A DNA stretch of 64,000 nt. Origin: Duganella alba (GTDB lineage: Bacteria > Pseudomonadota > Gammaproteobacteria > Burkholderiales > Burkholderiaceae_D). The notes under the pieces are model-generated. The model was not told where the DNA came from and searched no databases. It worked only from the letters and a program-made list of their open reading frames with translations. The stretch covers positions 364,943-428,942 of the forward strand of contig NZ_WKJN01000001.1 of NCBI RefSeq assembly GCF_009674495.1, written 5' to 3'. The stretch's first letter is position 1; every line of letters starts with the position of its first letter. The position numbers and the translations under genes are program-made. This document shows positions 28,311 to 36,933 of the stretch, one piece after another.

Positions 28311-28332
28311 TGTTTAGTAAATCAGCTAAACA
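28311..28332. promoter_or_regulatory. Candidate operator between rpiR-type gene and GH92
   Basis: TGTTTAG (28311-28317) and CTAAACA (28326-28332) are perfect inverted 7-mers with an 8-base spacer. The element overlaps the regulator stop codon and lies about 80 bases upstream of the GH92 start, a suitable place for the regulator encoded next to it. Confidence 0.45.
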
Positions 28333-29225
28333 GTCGAGCCAAGCAGATAGCCGGCGAGCGCCTCGCTGAGCCGCGCCGCCTTCTTGACGTTGGCCTTGTT
28401 GGACACCATCAGCGACACCACCAGCGCCTCGATCACCGCCACCGTGGCCACGCCGCTGCTGGGCAGCACGCCATGGGCGGCGCTGGCGTACAGCACGTGG
28501 TCGGACAGCGCCACCATCGGCGCCGACGGCGTGTCGGTAATCGCCACCACGCCGGCCTTGTGCTTGCGCGCGAACTGCGCCAGCCGCATCACATCGGCGG
28601 CATAGCGCGGGAAGGAAAACGCCAGCAGCACGTCGCCGGGGCCGATATGCACCAGGTGGCCGGCGGCGATCTCGGTGCCGCCCGGCCCGGCCATTTCCAC
28701 CACATGCTGGCAAAACGGCTGCAGGTGCAGCGCCAGCATCGAGGCGAAGCACGACGACATGCCCAGCCCCAGCACGTACACGGTGCGCGCGCCGCTGATC
28801 CTGCGGGCCACATCGTCCAGCGCCTGTTGCGTCAGGCCGCCATGCGTGGTGGCCAGGTTGGCGCCGGCGTATTCCATGCTCGCCTGGCCCGGCGACAAAG
28901 CGCTGTTGCGGCGGGCGATGGAGGAACGGAGTTTTTCGACCGGCTGCATGGCCGAATGCAGCGTTTCGGCCAGCGCGCTGCGCATGGCGCCATAGCTGGC
29001 GAAGCCGATGTCGCGGGCGAAACGGCTGATGGTGGCGGTGGAGACCTGGCAGCCTTCGGCCATCTCCTCGATCTTGAGCGCGGTGCCGCGCATGGGGTTG
29101 CGCATCAGGTAGTCCGCGATGCTGCGGTGGGAAGCGGAACCTTCGGCCAGCACCCCGGCCAAGACGCGTCCCAGCGCCGATTGGACGAACGCCATGTCGG
29201 CCGAAACCGAATCACCTGATGTCAT
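28326..29225 (-). CDS. MurR/RpiR family transcriptional regulator
   Basis: A 299-residue regulator with an N-terminal HTH_6 domain (about 20-95; QVSTATISRFARDIGF is the recognition region) and a C-terminal SIS phosphosugar-binding domain (about 130-270; YVLGLGMSS and ITDTPSAP segments). RpiR proteins usually sense phosphosugars and control nearby sugar genes. The GH92 glycosidase gene follows on the same strand after 96 bases, so it is the most likely target. Confidence 0.9.
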   Translation of the reverse strand: MTSGDSVSADMAFVQSALGRVLAGVLAEGSASHRSIADYLMRNPMRGTALKIEEMAEGCQVSTATISRFARDIGFASYGAMRSALAETLHSAMQPVEKLRSSIARRNSALSPGQASMEYAGANLATTHGGLTQQALDDVARRISGARTVYVLGLGMSSCFASMLALHLQPFCQHVVEMAGPGGTEIAAGHLVHIGPGDVLLAFSFPRYAADVMRLAQFARKHKAGVVAITDTPSAPMVALSDHVLYASAAHGVLPSSGVATVAVIEALVVSLMVSNKANVKKAARLSEALAGYLLGSTV

Positions 29226-29304
29226 GCATGTCTCGTATTTTTAGAAAACGCAAGCATACGTACATTTCCCACCGCTGTGAACTTAGTAATTACCCGTAAG
29301 CGAA

Positions 29305-30525
29305 TTACCGATACCAGGGCTGCGTAATCTTCAGCGGACGCACGTCCATGCGCAGATTCAGGATGGTGTAGGCGTCCGACGTGGCCGACTCATAGCCGAC
29401 GCTGCCGGCCTCCTTCGTCAGCTTGAACTCGAAGCCCAGGTCCTGGCGCGGATCGCCCGGCGCCGCCGTGGCGATGCCGATCGCTTCGCTGCGCGAATTG
29501 TTGATCAGTTTTTCCATCATCACCAGCACGGTGTTATGACCGAGCATATCGGCCGAATACACCTGCTCGTCCAGGTACGGATTGGCCGGATCGAGCTTGC
29601 CGTCCTTTTTGTCGGTCGACGGCGTGTATTCGCGCGTCAGCAGGTTGTAGCGGTCGCCGCGATCCAGGTAGCTGATGCGGGCGTTCGACAGGTTGAAATC
29701 CTTCTCGCCGCCGTTGGTGGTGGCCTGCGCCAGGTCCAGCAGCAGTGCGCCCTGGTAGCCGATCACTTCCACTTCGCGCTTGCTATTGATGATGACGGCC
29801 GTGTTTTCATCGATGCCCAGGCCCTGCTTGTAGCCCTTTTTCAGCATCGCCGGCAGCATGCGGGCAAAGCGGCCACGCGCCAGCAGGTGCTGGTCGACGA
29901 ACAAGTCCTTGCCGACGAAGCCCAGGCCCGGCGCCAGCTCCTGGCCGTCGTTGACGCCCACGCTCAGGGTGCCCAGCACGGTCCGGGCTTCGTAGTACAT
30001 GGTGGCGCTCATGATGGCCGCGCCGGCGCTGCTGCCGCCGATCACCCCTCCCTTTTGGTAGACGTCCCAGATCGCCTGCAGCACGGCGGTGCGGCTGCCG
30101 TCCGGACGCACCAGCGCCTTGGTGATCAGCCCCTGGTCGCCGCCGGCGAAGTAGACGCCGCCCGCCTCGCGGATGGCGTTGGCCAGCGCCGGGTCTTCGG
30201 CGTCCTTCGTATAGTCACGATCCTTGAAGCGCACGCCCACCGGCACCGCGAAGGCCGAGGCGCCGTATTTATTCAGCGTGGCGACCAGGTTGGTGCCGGA
30301 GCGCAGCGGATTGCCGGCGGCGCTGGGCATCACCGCGATGCGCGCGCCCTTGCCGCCCGCCAGTTCCACCAGGCGGGTCCAGACCTCGCCGTTATCGCCG
30401 CGCACCGCGCCGCCGGCGATCAGCAGATTGCCCTTGGGCGCCGCATCGGCCGCATGGGACACCTGCACGCACAGCGCCAGCAACGACACGCACATCACGC
30501 GTACCGCCTTCACAAAACTCGTCAT
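29305..30525 (-). CDS. Exported cyanophycinase (peptidase family S51)
   Basis: A 406-residue protein with a signal peptide (cleavage near SHAA, about residue 26). The S51 nucleophile motif GGSSAGAA (163-170, S166) is clear, along with YFAGGDQ and DQHLLARGR segments. Cyanophycinases cut cyanophycin to beta-Asp-Arg dipeptides; secreted forms near 410 residues resemble extracellular CphE rather than the short intracellular CphB. The start at 30525 has GAGGAA six bases upstream, partly inside a tandem repeat. It is divergent from an amino acid permease. No cyanophycin synthetase is present in this window. Confidence 0.9.
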   Translation of the reverse strand: MTSFVKAVRVMCVSLLALCVQVSHAADAAPKGNLLIAGGAVRGDNGEVWTRLVELAGGKGARIAVMPSAAGNPLRSGTNLVATLNKYGASAFAVPVGVRFKDRDYTKDAEDPALANAIREAGGVYFAGGDQGLITKALVRPDGSRTAVLQAIWDVYQKGGVIGGSSAGAAIMSATMYYEARTVLGTLSVGVNDGQELAPGLGFVGKDLFVDQHLLARGRFARMLPAMLKKGYKQGLGIDENTAVIINSKREVEVIGYQGALLLDLAQATTNGGEKDFNLSNARISYLDRGDRYNLLTREYTPSTDKKDGKLDPANPYLDEQVYSADMLGHNTVLVMMEKLINNSRSEAIGIATAAPGDPRQDLGFEFKLTKEAGSVGYESATSDAYTILNLRMDVRPLKITQPWYR

Positions 30526-30535
30526 ACGATATTCC

Positions 30536-30559
30536 TCGTCTTGGTATTCGTCTTGGTAT
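30536..30559. repeat. 12-bp tandem direct repeat at the cyanophycinase ribosome binding site
   Basis: TCGTCTTGGTAT occurs twice back to back (30536-30547 and 30548-30559). On the gene strand the copy nearer the ATG supplies the ACGA before the GAGGAA Shine-Dalgarno, so copy-number change would alter the 5' leader. Confidence 0.85.
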
Positions 30560-30655
30560 ACCACGCAATTATAATCTGTCGTGCTGAAAGGCGAATTACG
30601 TCCAGGAGAGCCGGCTTGTGCGAGAATCAACCTTTAATTTCGCACAGGAAAGCAG

Positions 30656-31987
30656 ATGAGTGAACTTAAGCGCGGCCTGAAAAGCCGGCATATTCAGTTG
30701 ATCGCGCTGGGCGGCGCCATCGGCACCGGCCTGTTCCTCGGCATTGCGCAGACCATCCAGATGGCCGGTCCGTCCGTATTGCTGGGCTACGGCGTGGCCG
30801 GTCTGATCGCCTTCTTCATCATGCGCCAGCTGGGCGAAATGGTGGTCGACGAGCCGGTCGCCGGCTCCTTCAGCTACTTCGCCGACAAATACTGCGGCCA
30901 CTGGGCCGGCTTCATGGCGGGCTGGAACTACTGGGTATTGTATGTACTGGTCAGCATGGCCGAGCTGTCGGCGGTCGGCATCTACGTTCAATACTGGTGG
31001 CCGGAGCTGCCAACCTGGGTGTCGGCGCTGGCCTTCTTCGTCATCATCAACGCCATCAGCCTGTTCAACGTGAAGGCGTTCGGCGAGATGGAATTCTGGT
31101 TCGCCATCATCAAGGTGCTGGCGATCGTCGGCATGATCGGCTTCGGCGCCTACCTGCTGATCTCCGGTGACGCCGGCCCGCAGGCGACGGTGGCCAACCT
31201 GTGGCAGCACGGCGGCTTCTTCCCCAACGGGATCGGCGGCCTGGTGATGGCCATGGCGGTCATCATGTTCTCCTTCGGCGGGCTGGAACTGATCGGCATC
31301 ACCGCCGCCGAAGCGGACAATCCATCGCACACCATCCCCAAGGCCACCAACCAGGCCATCTACCGCATCCTGATCTTCTACATCGGCGCGCTGGCGATCC
31401 TGCTGTCGCTATACCCGTGGCAGAAGGTGGTCAGCAGCGGCAGCCCGTTCGTGCTGATCTTCCATGCCTTGAACAGCAACGCCGTGGCCCATGTACTGAA
31501 CGTGGTGGTGCTGACGGCCGCGCTGTCGGTGTATAACAGCGGCGTCTACGCCAACACCCGCATGCTGTACGGCCTGGCCAGACAGGGCAACGCGCCAAAG
31601 GCGTTGCTGAAGGTCAGTCCACGCGGCGTGCCGCTGACGGCGCTGGGCGTGTCGGCGCTGGCCACCGGCGTGTGCGTGGCGGTCAACTACTTCATGCCGG
31701 CCAAGGCCTTCGGCTTCCTGATGGGGCTTGTGGTGTCGGCGCTGATCATCAACTGGGGCCTGATCAGCTGGATCCACCTGCGCTTCCGCGCACAGAAAAA
31801 GGCCGCCGGCCAGCTGACGCAGTTCCAGAGCCTTGGCTACCCGTTCACCAACTACCTGTGCCTGGCCTTCCTGGCCGCGATCCTGGTGGTGATGTATATG
31901 ACACCGGACCTGCGACTGTCCGTCTATCTGATTCCGGCCTGGCTGGCGGCGCTGGCCATCGGCTACAAGCTGCGCCGCCAGGGCTGA
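30656..31987 (+). CDS. aroP: Aromatic amino acid permease, AroP/PheP-like
   Basis: A 443-residue APC-superfamily carrier with twelve helices. The N-terminus KRGLKSRHIQLIALGGAIG, the segment MRQLGEMVVDEPVAGSF and FSFGGLELIGITAAEADNP follow E. coli AroP nearly residue for residue, so aromatic amino acid uptake is the best guess; related carriers take other amino acids. It is divergent from the secreted cyanophycinase. Its 3' end abuts the convergent deacetylase gene with no gap. Confidence 0.87.
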   Translation: MSELKRGLKSRHIQLIALGGAIGTGLFLGIAQTIQMAGPSVLLGYGVAGLIAFFIMRQLGEMVVDEPVAGSFSYFADKYCGHWAGFMAGWNYWVLYVLVSMAELSAVGIYVQYWWPELPTWVSALAFFVIINAISLFNVKAFGEMEFWFAIIKVLAIVGMIGFGAYLLISGDAGPQATVANLWQHGGFFPNGIGGLVMAMAVIMFSFGGLELIGITAAEADNPSHTIPKATNQAIYRILIFYIGALAILLSLYPWQKVVSSGSPFVLIFHALNSNAVAHVLNVVVLTAALSVYNSGVYANTRMLYGLARQGNAPKALLKVSPRGVPLTALGVSALATGVCVAVNYFMPAKAFGFLMGLVVSALIINWGLISWIHLRFRAQKKAAGQLTQFQSLGYPFTNYLCLAFLAAILVVMYMTPDLRLSVYLIPAWLAALAIGYKLRRQG

Positions 31988-32986
31988 TCAGATGGTTTCC
32001 TGCTCGCGCAAGGTCAGCGGACTGGCCAGCGCGTAGCGGGCGATGTCGTCCTTGCGCATGAAGGCCACGCCGGCCTTGCTGCGGGCGTAGGTGAGGAATT
32101 CATCCCACACGCGCACCATCTGCGGCGTGCCGCTGATGCGATCGTGGGCGCTGATCGACATCATGCGGCGGCGCTTGCCCGCCTCCTCGTACAGCTGGTC
32201 GAACTCGCCCTTGATCTGGTCGAGGAACTGCTGCGGCGAATAGTTGCGGCCTTCGATCAGCACGATGTCGTTGTTACGCAGCGTGTACGGCACCACCACG
32301 AAATCCTTGCCGTTCACCTGTTCGATGAACGGTTCGTCGCGGCTGACGTCATCGATGTGGTAGGCGAAGCCCAACTCCTGCAGCAGCGACAGCGTATTCG
32401 GGCCACGCCGCAGCCAGTTGCAGTTGTAGCCGACCGTGCGTTCGCCGGTAGCCGCCTGCACCATGTCGCGGCCGGCGATCAGGAAGGCGCGTTCGTCGTT
32501 GCGGTTCATCGCGTACTGCGAGCTCCAGCGCGGGCCGTGGCCGGACGCTTCATGGCCGCGTTTCACGATCTCGCGCGCCAGTTCGGGATGGCGCTGCGCC
32601 GCTTCGCCGATCATGTGCGAGGTGACCTTGACGCCGTGCTTGTCCCACAAATCCAGCATGCGCGGCACGCCTTCACGGTAGCCGTAGGCGAACCAGGTAT
32701 TGGCCACCGGATCGGATTTTATGCTGGCCGGGAAATCGATTTTAGGGAAAGGCGAATCCGCGCCTTTGGGCGGCTGGCCGCCGGCTTCGAACTGCATCGA
32801 GATGGAAATCACCATGCGCGCGCCATCCGGCCAGAAGGCGCCGGGCGCCGTGGCAGTCTGCGCCTGCGCACCGGCCAAAGCATCGGCCGCACCGGCGGCA
32901 CCGACCGCCAGGGCCGCCGCACCGGCAACCGCACCGGTGGCAGCCTGCGCCAGGAAACGCCGGCGTGGCGTCAGATCGGCGCTCAT
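31988..32986 (-). CDS. Tat-exported polysaccharide deacetylase-family protein (PuuE-like)
   Basis: A 332-residue protein with a twin-arginine leader (PRRRFLAQAATG, about residues 7-18) and Ala-rich hydrophobic core. The mature part follows the NodB-fold branch that includes PuuE-type allantoinases: GVPRMLDLWDKHGVKVTSHMIG, KRGHEASGHGPRW and SAHDRISG. The usual TFDDG metal-binding motif is replaced by SISMQFE, as in the PuuE branch. Substrate is unknown. The start overlaps the SDR stop codon, so both genes are co-translated. Upstream in-frame ATG 33157 gives an Arg-rich nonsense leader and was rejected. Confidence 0.85.
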   Translation of the reverse strand: MSADLTPRRRFLAQAATGAVAGAAALAVGAAGAADALAGAQAQTATAPGAFWPDGARMVISISMQFEAGGQPPKGADSPFPKIDFPASIKSDPVANTWFAYGYREGVPRMLDLWDKHGVKVTSHMIGEAAQRHPELAREIVKRGHEASGHGPRWSSQYAMNRNDERAFLIAGRDMVQAATGERTVGYNCNWLRRGPNTLSLLQELGFAYHIDDVSRDEPFIEQVNGKDFVVVPYTLRNNDIVLIEGRNYSPQQFLDQIKGEFDQLYEEAGKRRRMMSISAHDRISGTPQMVRVWDEFLTYARSKAGVAFMRKDDIARYALASPLTLREQETI

Positions 32987-33678
32987 AACAGACCTCCGCC
33001 GTCGACGTCCAGCACGGCGCCGGTCACGAAGCCGTTCTGCATCAGCATCAGGTAGGCTTGCGCCAGATCGTCCGGCTGGCCGACGCGCCCCACCGGCAGG
33101 CCGGCGCCGACACGCTGCGCCATCGCGCCGCGCTCGGCGTCGCTCATCTCGCCCCACATGCCGGTTTCCACCATGCCCGGGCTGACCACGTTGACGCGCA
33201 GCGGCGCCAGTTCCTTGGCCAGCGTCTTGCCTATGGATTCAACGGCGGCGTTCATCGCCGCTTTCACCAGCGCGCCCGGCACGGCCTTGCGCGCCAGCAG
33301 GCCGGAAGTCAGGGTGACCGAGCCGCCCGCCTTCAGATAACGCGCCGCGTGCTTGACGGCGCGCAGCTGGCCAAACACCTTGACGTTGAAAGCCGCCATC
33401 GCAGCTTCCGGGTCCAGATCCGCCAGACGGCTGGACGAGATCACGGGGCCGGACGTCACCACCAGATGGTCGAACGCGCCAACTTCCTCGAAGAAGCGGC
33501 GGACGGCCGCGTCATCGGTCAGATCCAGCTGCGCCGACTGAACCTGCGGCGACAGGCCGGCAGGCGCCTTGCGGCGGCCAGCTGCGATCACGCGTGCGCC
33601 GGCCGCCGCGGCCTGCTCCGCCACTGCCTGCCCGATGCCGGACAAGCCTCCAATTACCACCACAAGCTGATTCTTCAC
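32983..33678 (-). CDS. Short-chain dehydrogenase/reductase lacking the catalytic tyrosine
   Basis: A 231-residue SDR with the nucleotide-binding motif GGLSGIG (10-16) and the NVVSPGMVETG segment. Active-site S125 and K139 are present, but the tyrosine four residues before the lysine is glycine (VPGALVK, G135). The protein may therefore not reduce a carbonyl by the normal mechanism. It overlaps the Tat-exported deacetylase gene by four bases. An alternative is a divergent SDR subgroup with another catalytic layout. Confidence 0.83.
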   Translation of the reverse strand: MKNQLVVVIGGLSGIGQAVAEQAAAAGARVIAAGRRKAPAGLSPQVQSAQLDLTDDAAVRRFFEEVGAFDHLVVTSGPVISSSRLADLDPEAAMAAFNVKVFGQLRAVKHAARYLKAGGSVTLTSGLLARKAVPGALVKAAMNAAVESIGKTLAKELAPLRVNVVSPGMVETGMWGEMSDAERGAMAQRVGAGLPVGRVGQPDDLAQAYLMLMQNGFVTGAVLDVDGGGLL

Positions 33679-33783
33679 GATGCACTCCTGTTAAAAGTAG
33701 TGCATCCATTCTGCGCGCTCTTCAGCGTGCCGATAATTGGTCCGGCTCTTGAATGACCTTCAACGCCAGCTTGAAGATGGCGG

Positions 33784-34002
33784 CTAGCCGATGATGCTGA
33801 TCTCGCTCTCGTCCTCGGTGTAGCGCACCGGCGCCAGGCCGCTGCCGGCGATACGCTCCTTCAAGGTCGACCCCGGCGCTGGCGCCGCAATCTGTTCATG
33901 GGCGAAAAGGTGCTCGACGATCTGCTCTTCGCTGTAGCGGCCAGCGGTTGAAAACTCCAGCGGTTCTTCGTTATCCTTGTACCAGACTTTGTAAAACGGC
34001 AT
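33784..34002 (-). CDS. Small conserved hypothetical protein
   Basis: A 72-residue acidic protein beginning MPFYKVWYKDNEEPLEF. AAGGAG lies seven bases before ATG 34002, supporting translation. I see no signal peptide, membrane helix or known motif. It is divergent from tspO. A longer in-frame reading from 34605 runs antisense through tspO and is not credible. Confidence 0.68.
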   Translation of the reverse strand: MPFYKVWYKDNEEPLEFSTAGRYSEEQIVEHLFAHEQIAAPAPGSTLKERIAGSGLAPVRYTEDESEISIIG

Positions 34003-34125
34003 AGCAATCTCCTTCTGTTGAGTCTCAATAGTATGGCAGGTAAATGGTTTATCGGTTGGCACGCGCACAGACCCTGCCGCCCTCTCCCGCCACCATGTCG
34101 GCAAACCTGTTCTGGAGGATACGCC

Positions 34126-34626
34126 ATGTCCACTTTCGCCCAACATCGACCATTGCAGCTGCCCGCGCTGGCCGGCTGGCTGGTCCTGACGTTTGCATTT
34201 GCCGCCGTCGGCGCCTACGCATCGGCGCAAGCGGCGGACTTTTACCTGCAGCTGGACCGCCCCGGCTGGGCGCCGCCGGCCTGGCTGTTCGGCCCCGCGT
34301 GGAGCGCCCTTTACCTGCTGATGGCAATCGCCGCCTGGCGCGTGCAGCGTGCCAGCGCCCCTGGCGGCGCCCGTCCCGAGTTCACGCTGTACATGGTGCA
34401 GCTGGCCGCCAACGCCTTGTGGACCTGGCTGTTCTTCGCGTGGCACAAGGGCGCGTGGGCATTTGTCGAGATTTTGCTGCTGTGGGTGCTGATCGCCGCC
34501 ACCATCGTCGCCTTCGGCCGCCGCGACCGCTGGGCGGGATTGTTGTTGATTCCCTACATTGCCTGGGTCAGTTTCGCCACCTGCCTCTGCTACAGCATCT
34601 GGCAACGCAATTTAGTCGTGCTCTAA
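34126..34626 (+). CDS. tspO: TspO/MBR family tryptophan-rich sensory protein
   Basis: A 166-residue protein with five membrane helices and the family motif LDRPGWAPPAWLFGPAW near residue 45, plus the ANALWTWLFFAWH segment. TspO proteins bind porphyrins and can adjust tetrapyrrole or stress responses. Start ATG 34126 follows GGAGG; earlier in-frame ATGs lack this. Confidence 0.9.
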   Translation: MSTFAQHRPLQLPALAGWLVLTFAFAAVGAYASAQAADFYLQLDRPGWAPPAWLFGPAWSALYLLMAIAAWRVQRASAPGGARPEFTLYMVQLAANALWTWLFFAWHKGAWAFVEILLLWVLIAATIVAFGRRDRWAGLLLIPYIAWVSFATCLCYSIWQRNLVVL

Positions 34627-34709
34627 AATAAATATAGTTGCATTAGTGACTACGAAATGGCAAGCCAACCTGCTACACTCTCAGGCTTTGCAGCTCAAAC
34701 GCAATAGCA

Positions 34710-36929
34710 ATGACGAATGTACAAGGGCCGGCCGCGCCTAAACTCCTGATACTGTCCCTGTCGATCATGTTGGCGGTAGCAGCGCGCGCGCAAATTCCGG
34801 AAGTCAGCGTCACGGCGCAGCGCGCGCCAGCGCTGGAATCGAAAACACCGGTGGCGATGAGCACCCTGTCGGCCGACCAGTTGACCGAAGCCGGCATCGA
34901 TAGTCCGTCCGGCATCGGCGCGCGCCTGCCGAATGTGGAGCTGGATAACCTTGCCGACGGCCTGCGCATCACGATGCGCGGCGTCTCCAACGCCGACACC
35001 ACGGAAAAAGGCGATCCCTCGGCCGCCTTCCTGCTCGACGGGATCTACATCGCACGCCCGCAAATCCAGAATCTCAGCTTCTATGACCTGGAACGCGTGG
35101 AGGTGCTGCGCGGCCCGCAAGGCACGCTGTACGGCCGTAACAGCACGGCGGGCGTGGTCAATGTCATCTCGAAGGCGCCGGTCAACCGGTTTGAAGCCTG
35201 GCTCGCCACGGAAATCGGCAACTACGACAGCCGCAAAATCAGCGCCATGCTCAATGTGCCGGTCAGCGACATGTTGTCGCTGCGCGCCGCCATGGCCTGG
35301 AACCGGCACGACAGCTACCTGACCAACGGCCAGCACACCACGCACACGCTGGGCAAGGACCGCGACGACCTGTCGGCGCGCCTCTCCGCAAAGCTCAAGA
35401 TCAACCGCGACGCCACGCTGCTGCTGCGCTATGACCACAGCCGGGTGGACGACAACAACGACAGCTTTGTCCCCGACACCAATTTCTACGCCGGTGTGGC
35501 CGGCGGCAAGCCGACCTGGCATGGCGGCAGCGCCGGCGCACAACTGACCAACGGCTTCGTGCCGCCCAACGCCGTGCCGGAACAGGGCTACGCCCACAAG
35601 ACCACCTCCGGCATCAGCGCCGACCTGGCCTGGGATCTGGGCCCGGCGACGCTGAACTACACCGGTTCGCACCGCAGCTACGACCACGACGCGCTGGCCA
35701 ATTTCTACTACCGCGTGGCACCGACGCTGGCGCTGGGCGTGCGCCAGAACTTCAGCGGCGAATACACGCAGAATTCGCACGAACTGCGCCTCGCCACCAA
35801 TGGCGACGGCCCGCTCAGCGCGCAGGCCGGCCTTTACTACTTCCGCGAACAGTCGTCGCAGACCTATGTGTTCCGCGATCTTGAGCTGCTTGGCCTGGTG
35901 CCGTATTACGTCTTCCCGCACGGCCCGACCATCGCCACCAGCAAGGCCGTATTCGGCCAGGCCACGTATCGCCTGACCGGCAAGCTGCGCGCCACCGCCG
36001 GCGCGCGCTATACCGACGACAAGAAATCGCGCGTCGGTTCCACCAACTTCCAGCAAGGCGCGGTATTCAATCCGGCCACCGACTTCGCGTTGCTGAACGC
36101 CGCCAGCATGGGCACACACCAGACCACGTGGCGGCTCGGCGCCGATTACGATCTGGCGCCGGCCGCGCTGCTGTACGCAGCCGTCGCCACCGGCTACAAG
36201 GCCGGCGGCTTTAACGACGGCTGCCTGGCCGGCGCGGTGCAACTGGGCCTGAGCTGCCCGGCGGCGCTGGCGGTGCCGGCGAATACGCTGATCTACCAGC
36301 CGGAAACCGTGCGCTCCTACGAAGGCGGCGTCAAGACCCGCTTCTGGGACCGGCGCGCCAGCCTGAATCTGTCGGCCTTCCACTACGATTACCGCAACCT
36401 GCAACTGTCCGGCGTCGCCATCGTCGCCGGCGCGCCGCGCTTCGTCACCGCCAATGCGGGCGAAGCCAGCGTCAAGGGGCTGGAGGCCGAAGGCCAGGTC
36501 GCGCTGTCGGCGCAGGACCGCGTCAGCTACGCGCTGGCGCTGCTGGATGCGCACTATGTCCGCTATAGTCCCGACAGCGTGCACGACTGGGCCGGCAATA
36601 AACTGGACCGCTCCCCCGCGCATACGCTGACGCTGGGCTATGAGCACAGCTTCGCGCTGCCGGATGGCGATCTGGCGGCCGGCCTCCATTCCCGCAGGAG
36701 CGCCTCTGCCATCATCGCCGTGCCGACGCAGCTGCTGCAATACCGGATTCCCGCCTACACCGAAAGCGACGCCACGCTGCACTACCGCCCGCGCAGGGCG
36801 CAATGGAGCGTGCTGGCGCGTGTGAAAAACCTTGAAAACAAAGTCCGCCCGCTTGCCATCGACAGTTTCGGCATGACCGTGCCAAGCGATCCACGCACGG
36901 TGGATGTGCGGATCGACTATCGCTTCTGA
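34710..36929 (+). CDS. TonB-dependent outer-membrane receptor
   Basis: A 739-residue receptor. A signal peptide (about 1-28) precedes a TonB-box-like EVSVTAQR, the plug domain (to about 150; VEVLRGPQGTLYGRNSTAG) and a 22-strand-type barrel ending in VRIDYRF. It resembles the branch annotated for siderophore or complex organic uptake, but the ligand is unknown. The next gene, a hybrid sensor kinase, starts four bases after this stop codon, so uptake and signalling are co-expressed. Confidence 0.92.
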   Translation: MTNVQGPAAPKLLILSLSIMLAVAARAQIPEVSVTAQRAPALESKTPVAMSTLSADQLTEAGIDSPSGIGARLPNVELDNLADGLRITMRGVSNADTTEKGDPSAAFLLDGIYIARPQIQNLSFYDLERVEVLRGPQGTLYGRNSTAGVVNVISKAPVNRFEAWLATEIGNYDSRKISAMLNVPVSDMLSLRAAMAWNRHDSYLTNGQHTTHTLGKDRDDLSARLSAKLKINRDATLLLRYDHSRVDDNNDSFVPDTNFYAGVAGGKPTWHGGSAGAQLTNGFVPPNAVPEQGYAHKTTSGISADLAWDLGPATLNYTGSHRSYDHDALANFYYRVAPTLALGVRQNFSGEYTQNSHELRLATNGDGPLSAQAGLYYFREQSSQTYVFRDLELLGLVPYYVFPHGPTIATSKAVFGQATYRLTGKLRATAGARYTDDKKSRVGSTNFQQGAVFNPATDFALLNAASMGTHQTTWRLGADYDLAPAALLYAAVATGYKAGGFNDGCLAGAVQLGLSCPAALAVPANTLIYQPETVRSYEGGVKTRFWDRRASLNLSAFHYDYRNLQLSGVAIVAGAPRFVTANAGEASVKGLEAEGQVALSAQDRVSYALALLDAHYVRYSPDSVHDWAGNKLDRSPAHTLTLGYEHSFALPDGDLAAGLHSRRSASAIIAVPTQLLQYRIPAYTESDATLHYRPRRAQWSVLARVKNLENKVRPLAIDSFGMTVPSDPRTVDVRIDYRF

Positions 36930-36933
36930 CCTC

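Noticed and set aside
26013..29219. 1068-codon open frame on the plus strand
   Set aside because: Antisense to GH92 and the RpiR regulator; no recognisable domain, and rich in His/Arg/Ala/Val as expected of a shadow frame.
29286..29308. GTAATT/AATTAC inverted repeat at the 3' end of the cyanophycinase gene
   Set aside because: Short arms in an AT-rich stretch overlapping a stop codon, with no T-run; not enough for a terminator or operator call.
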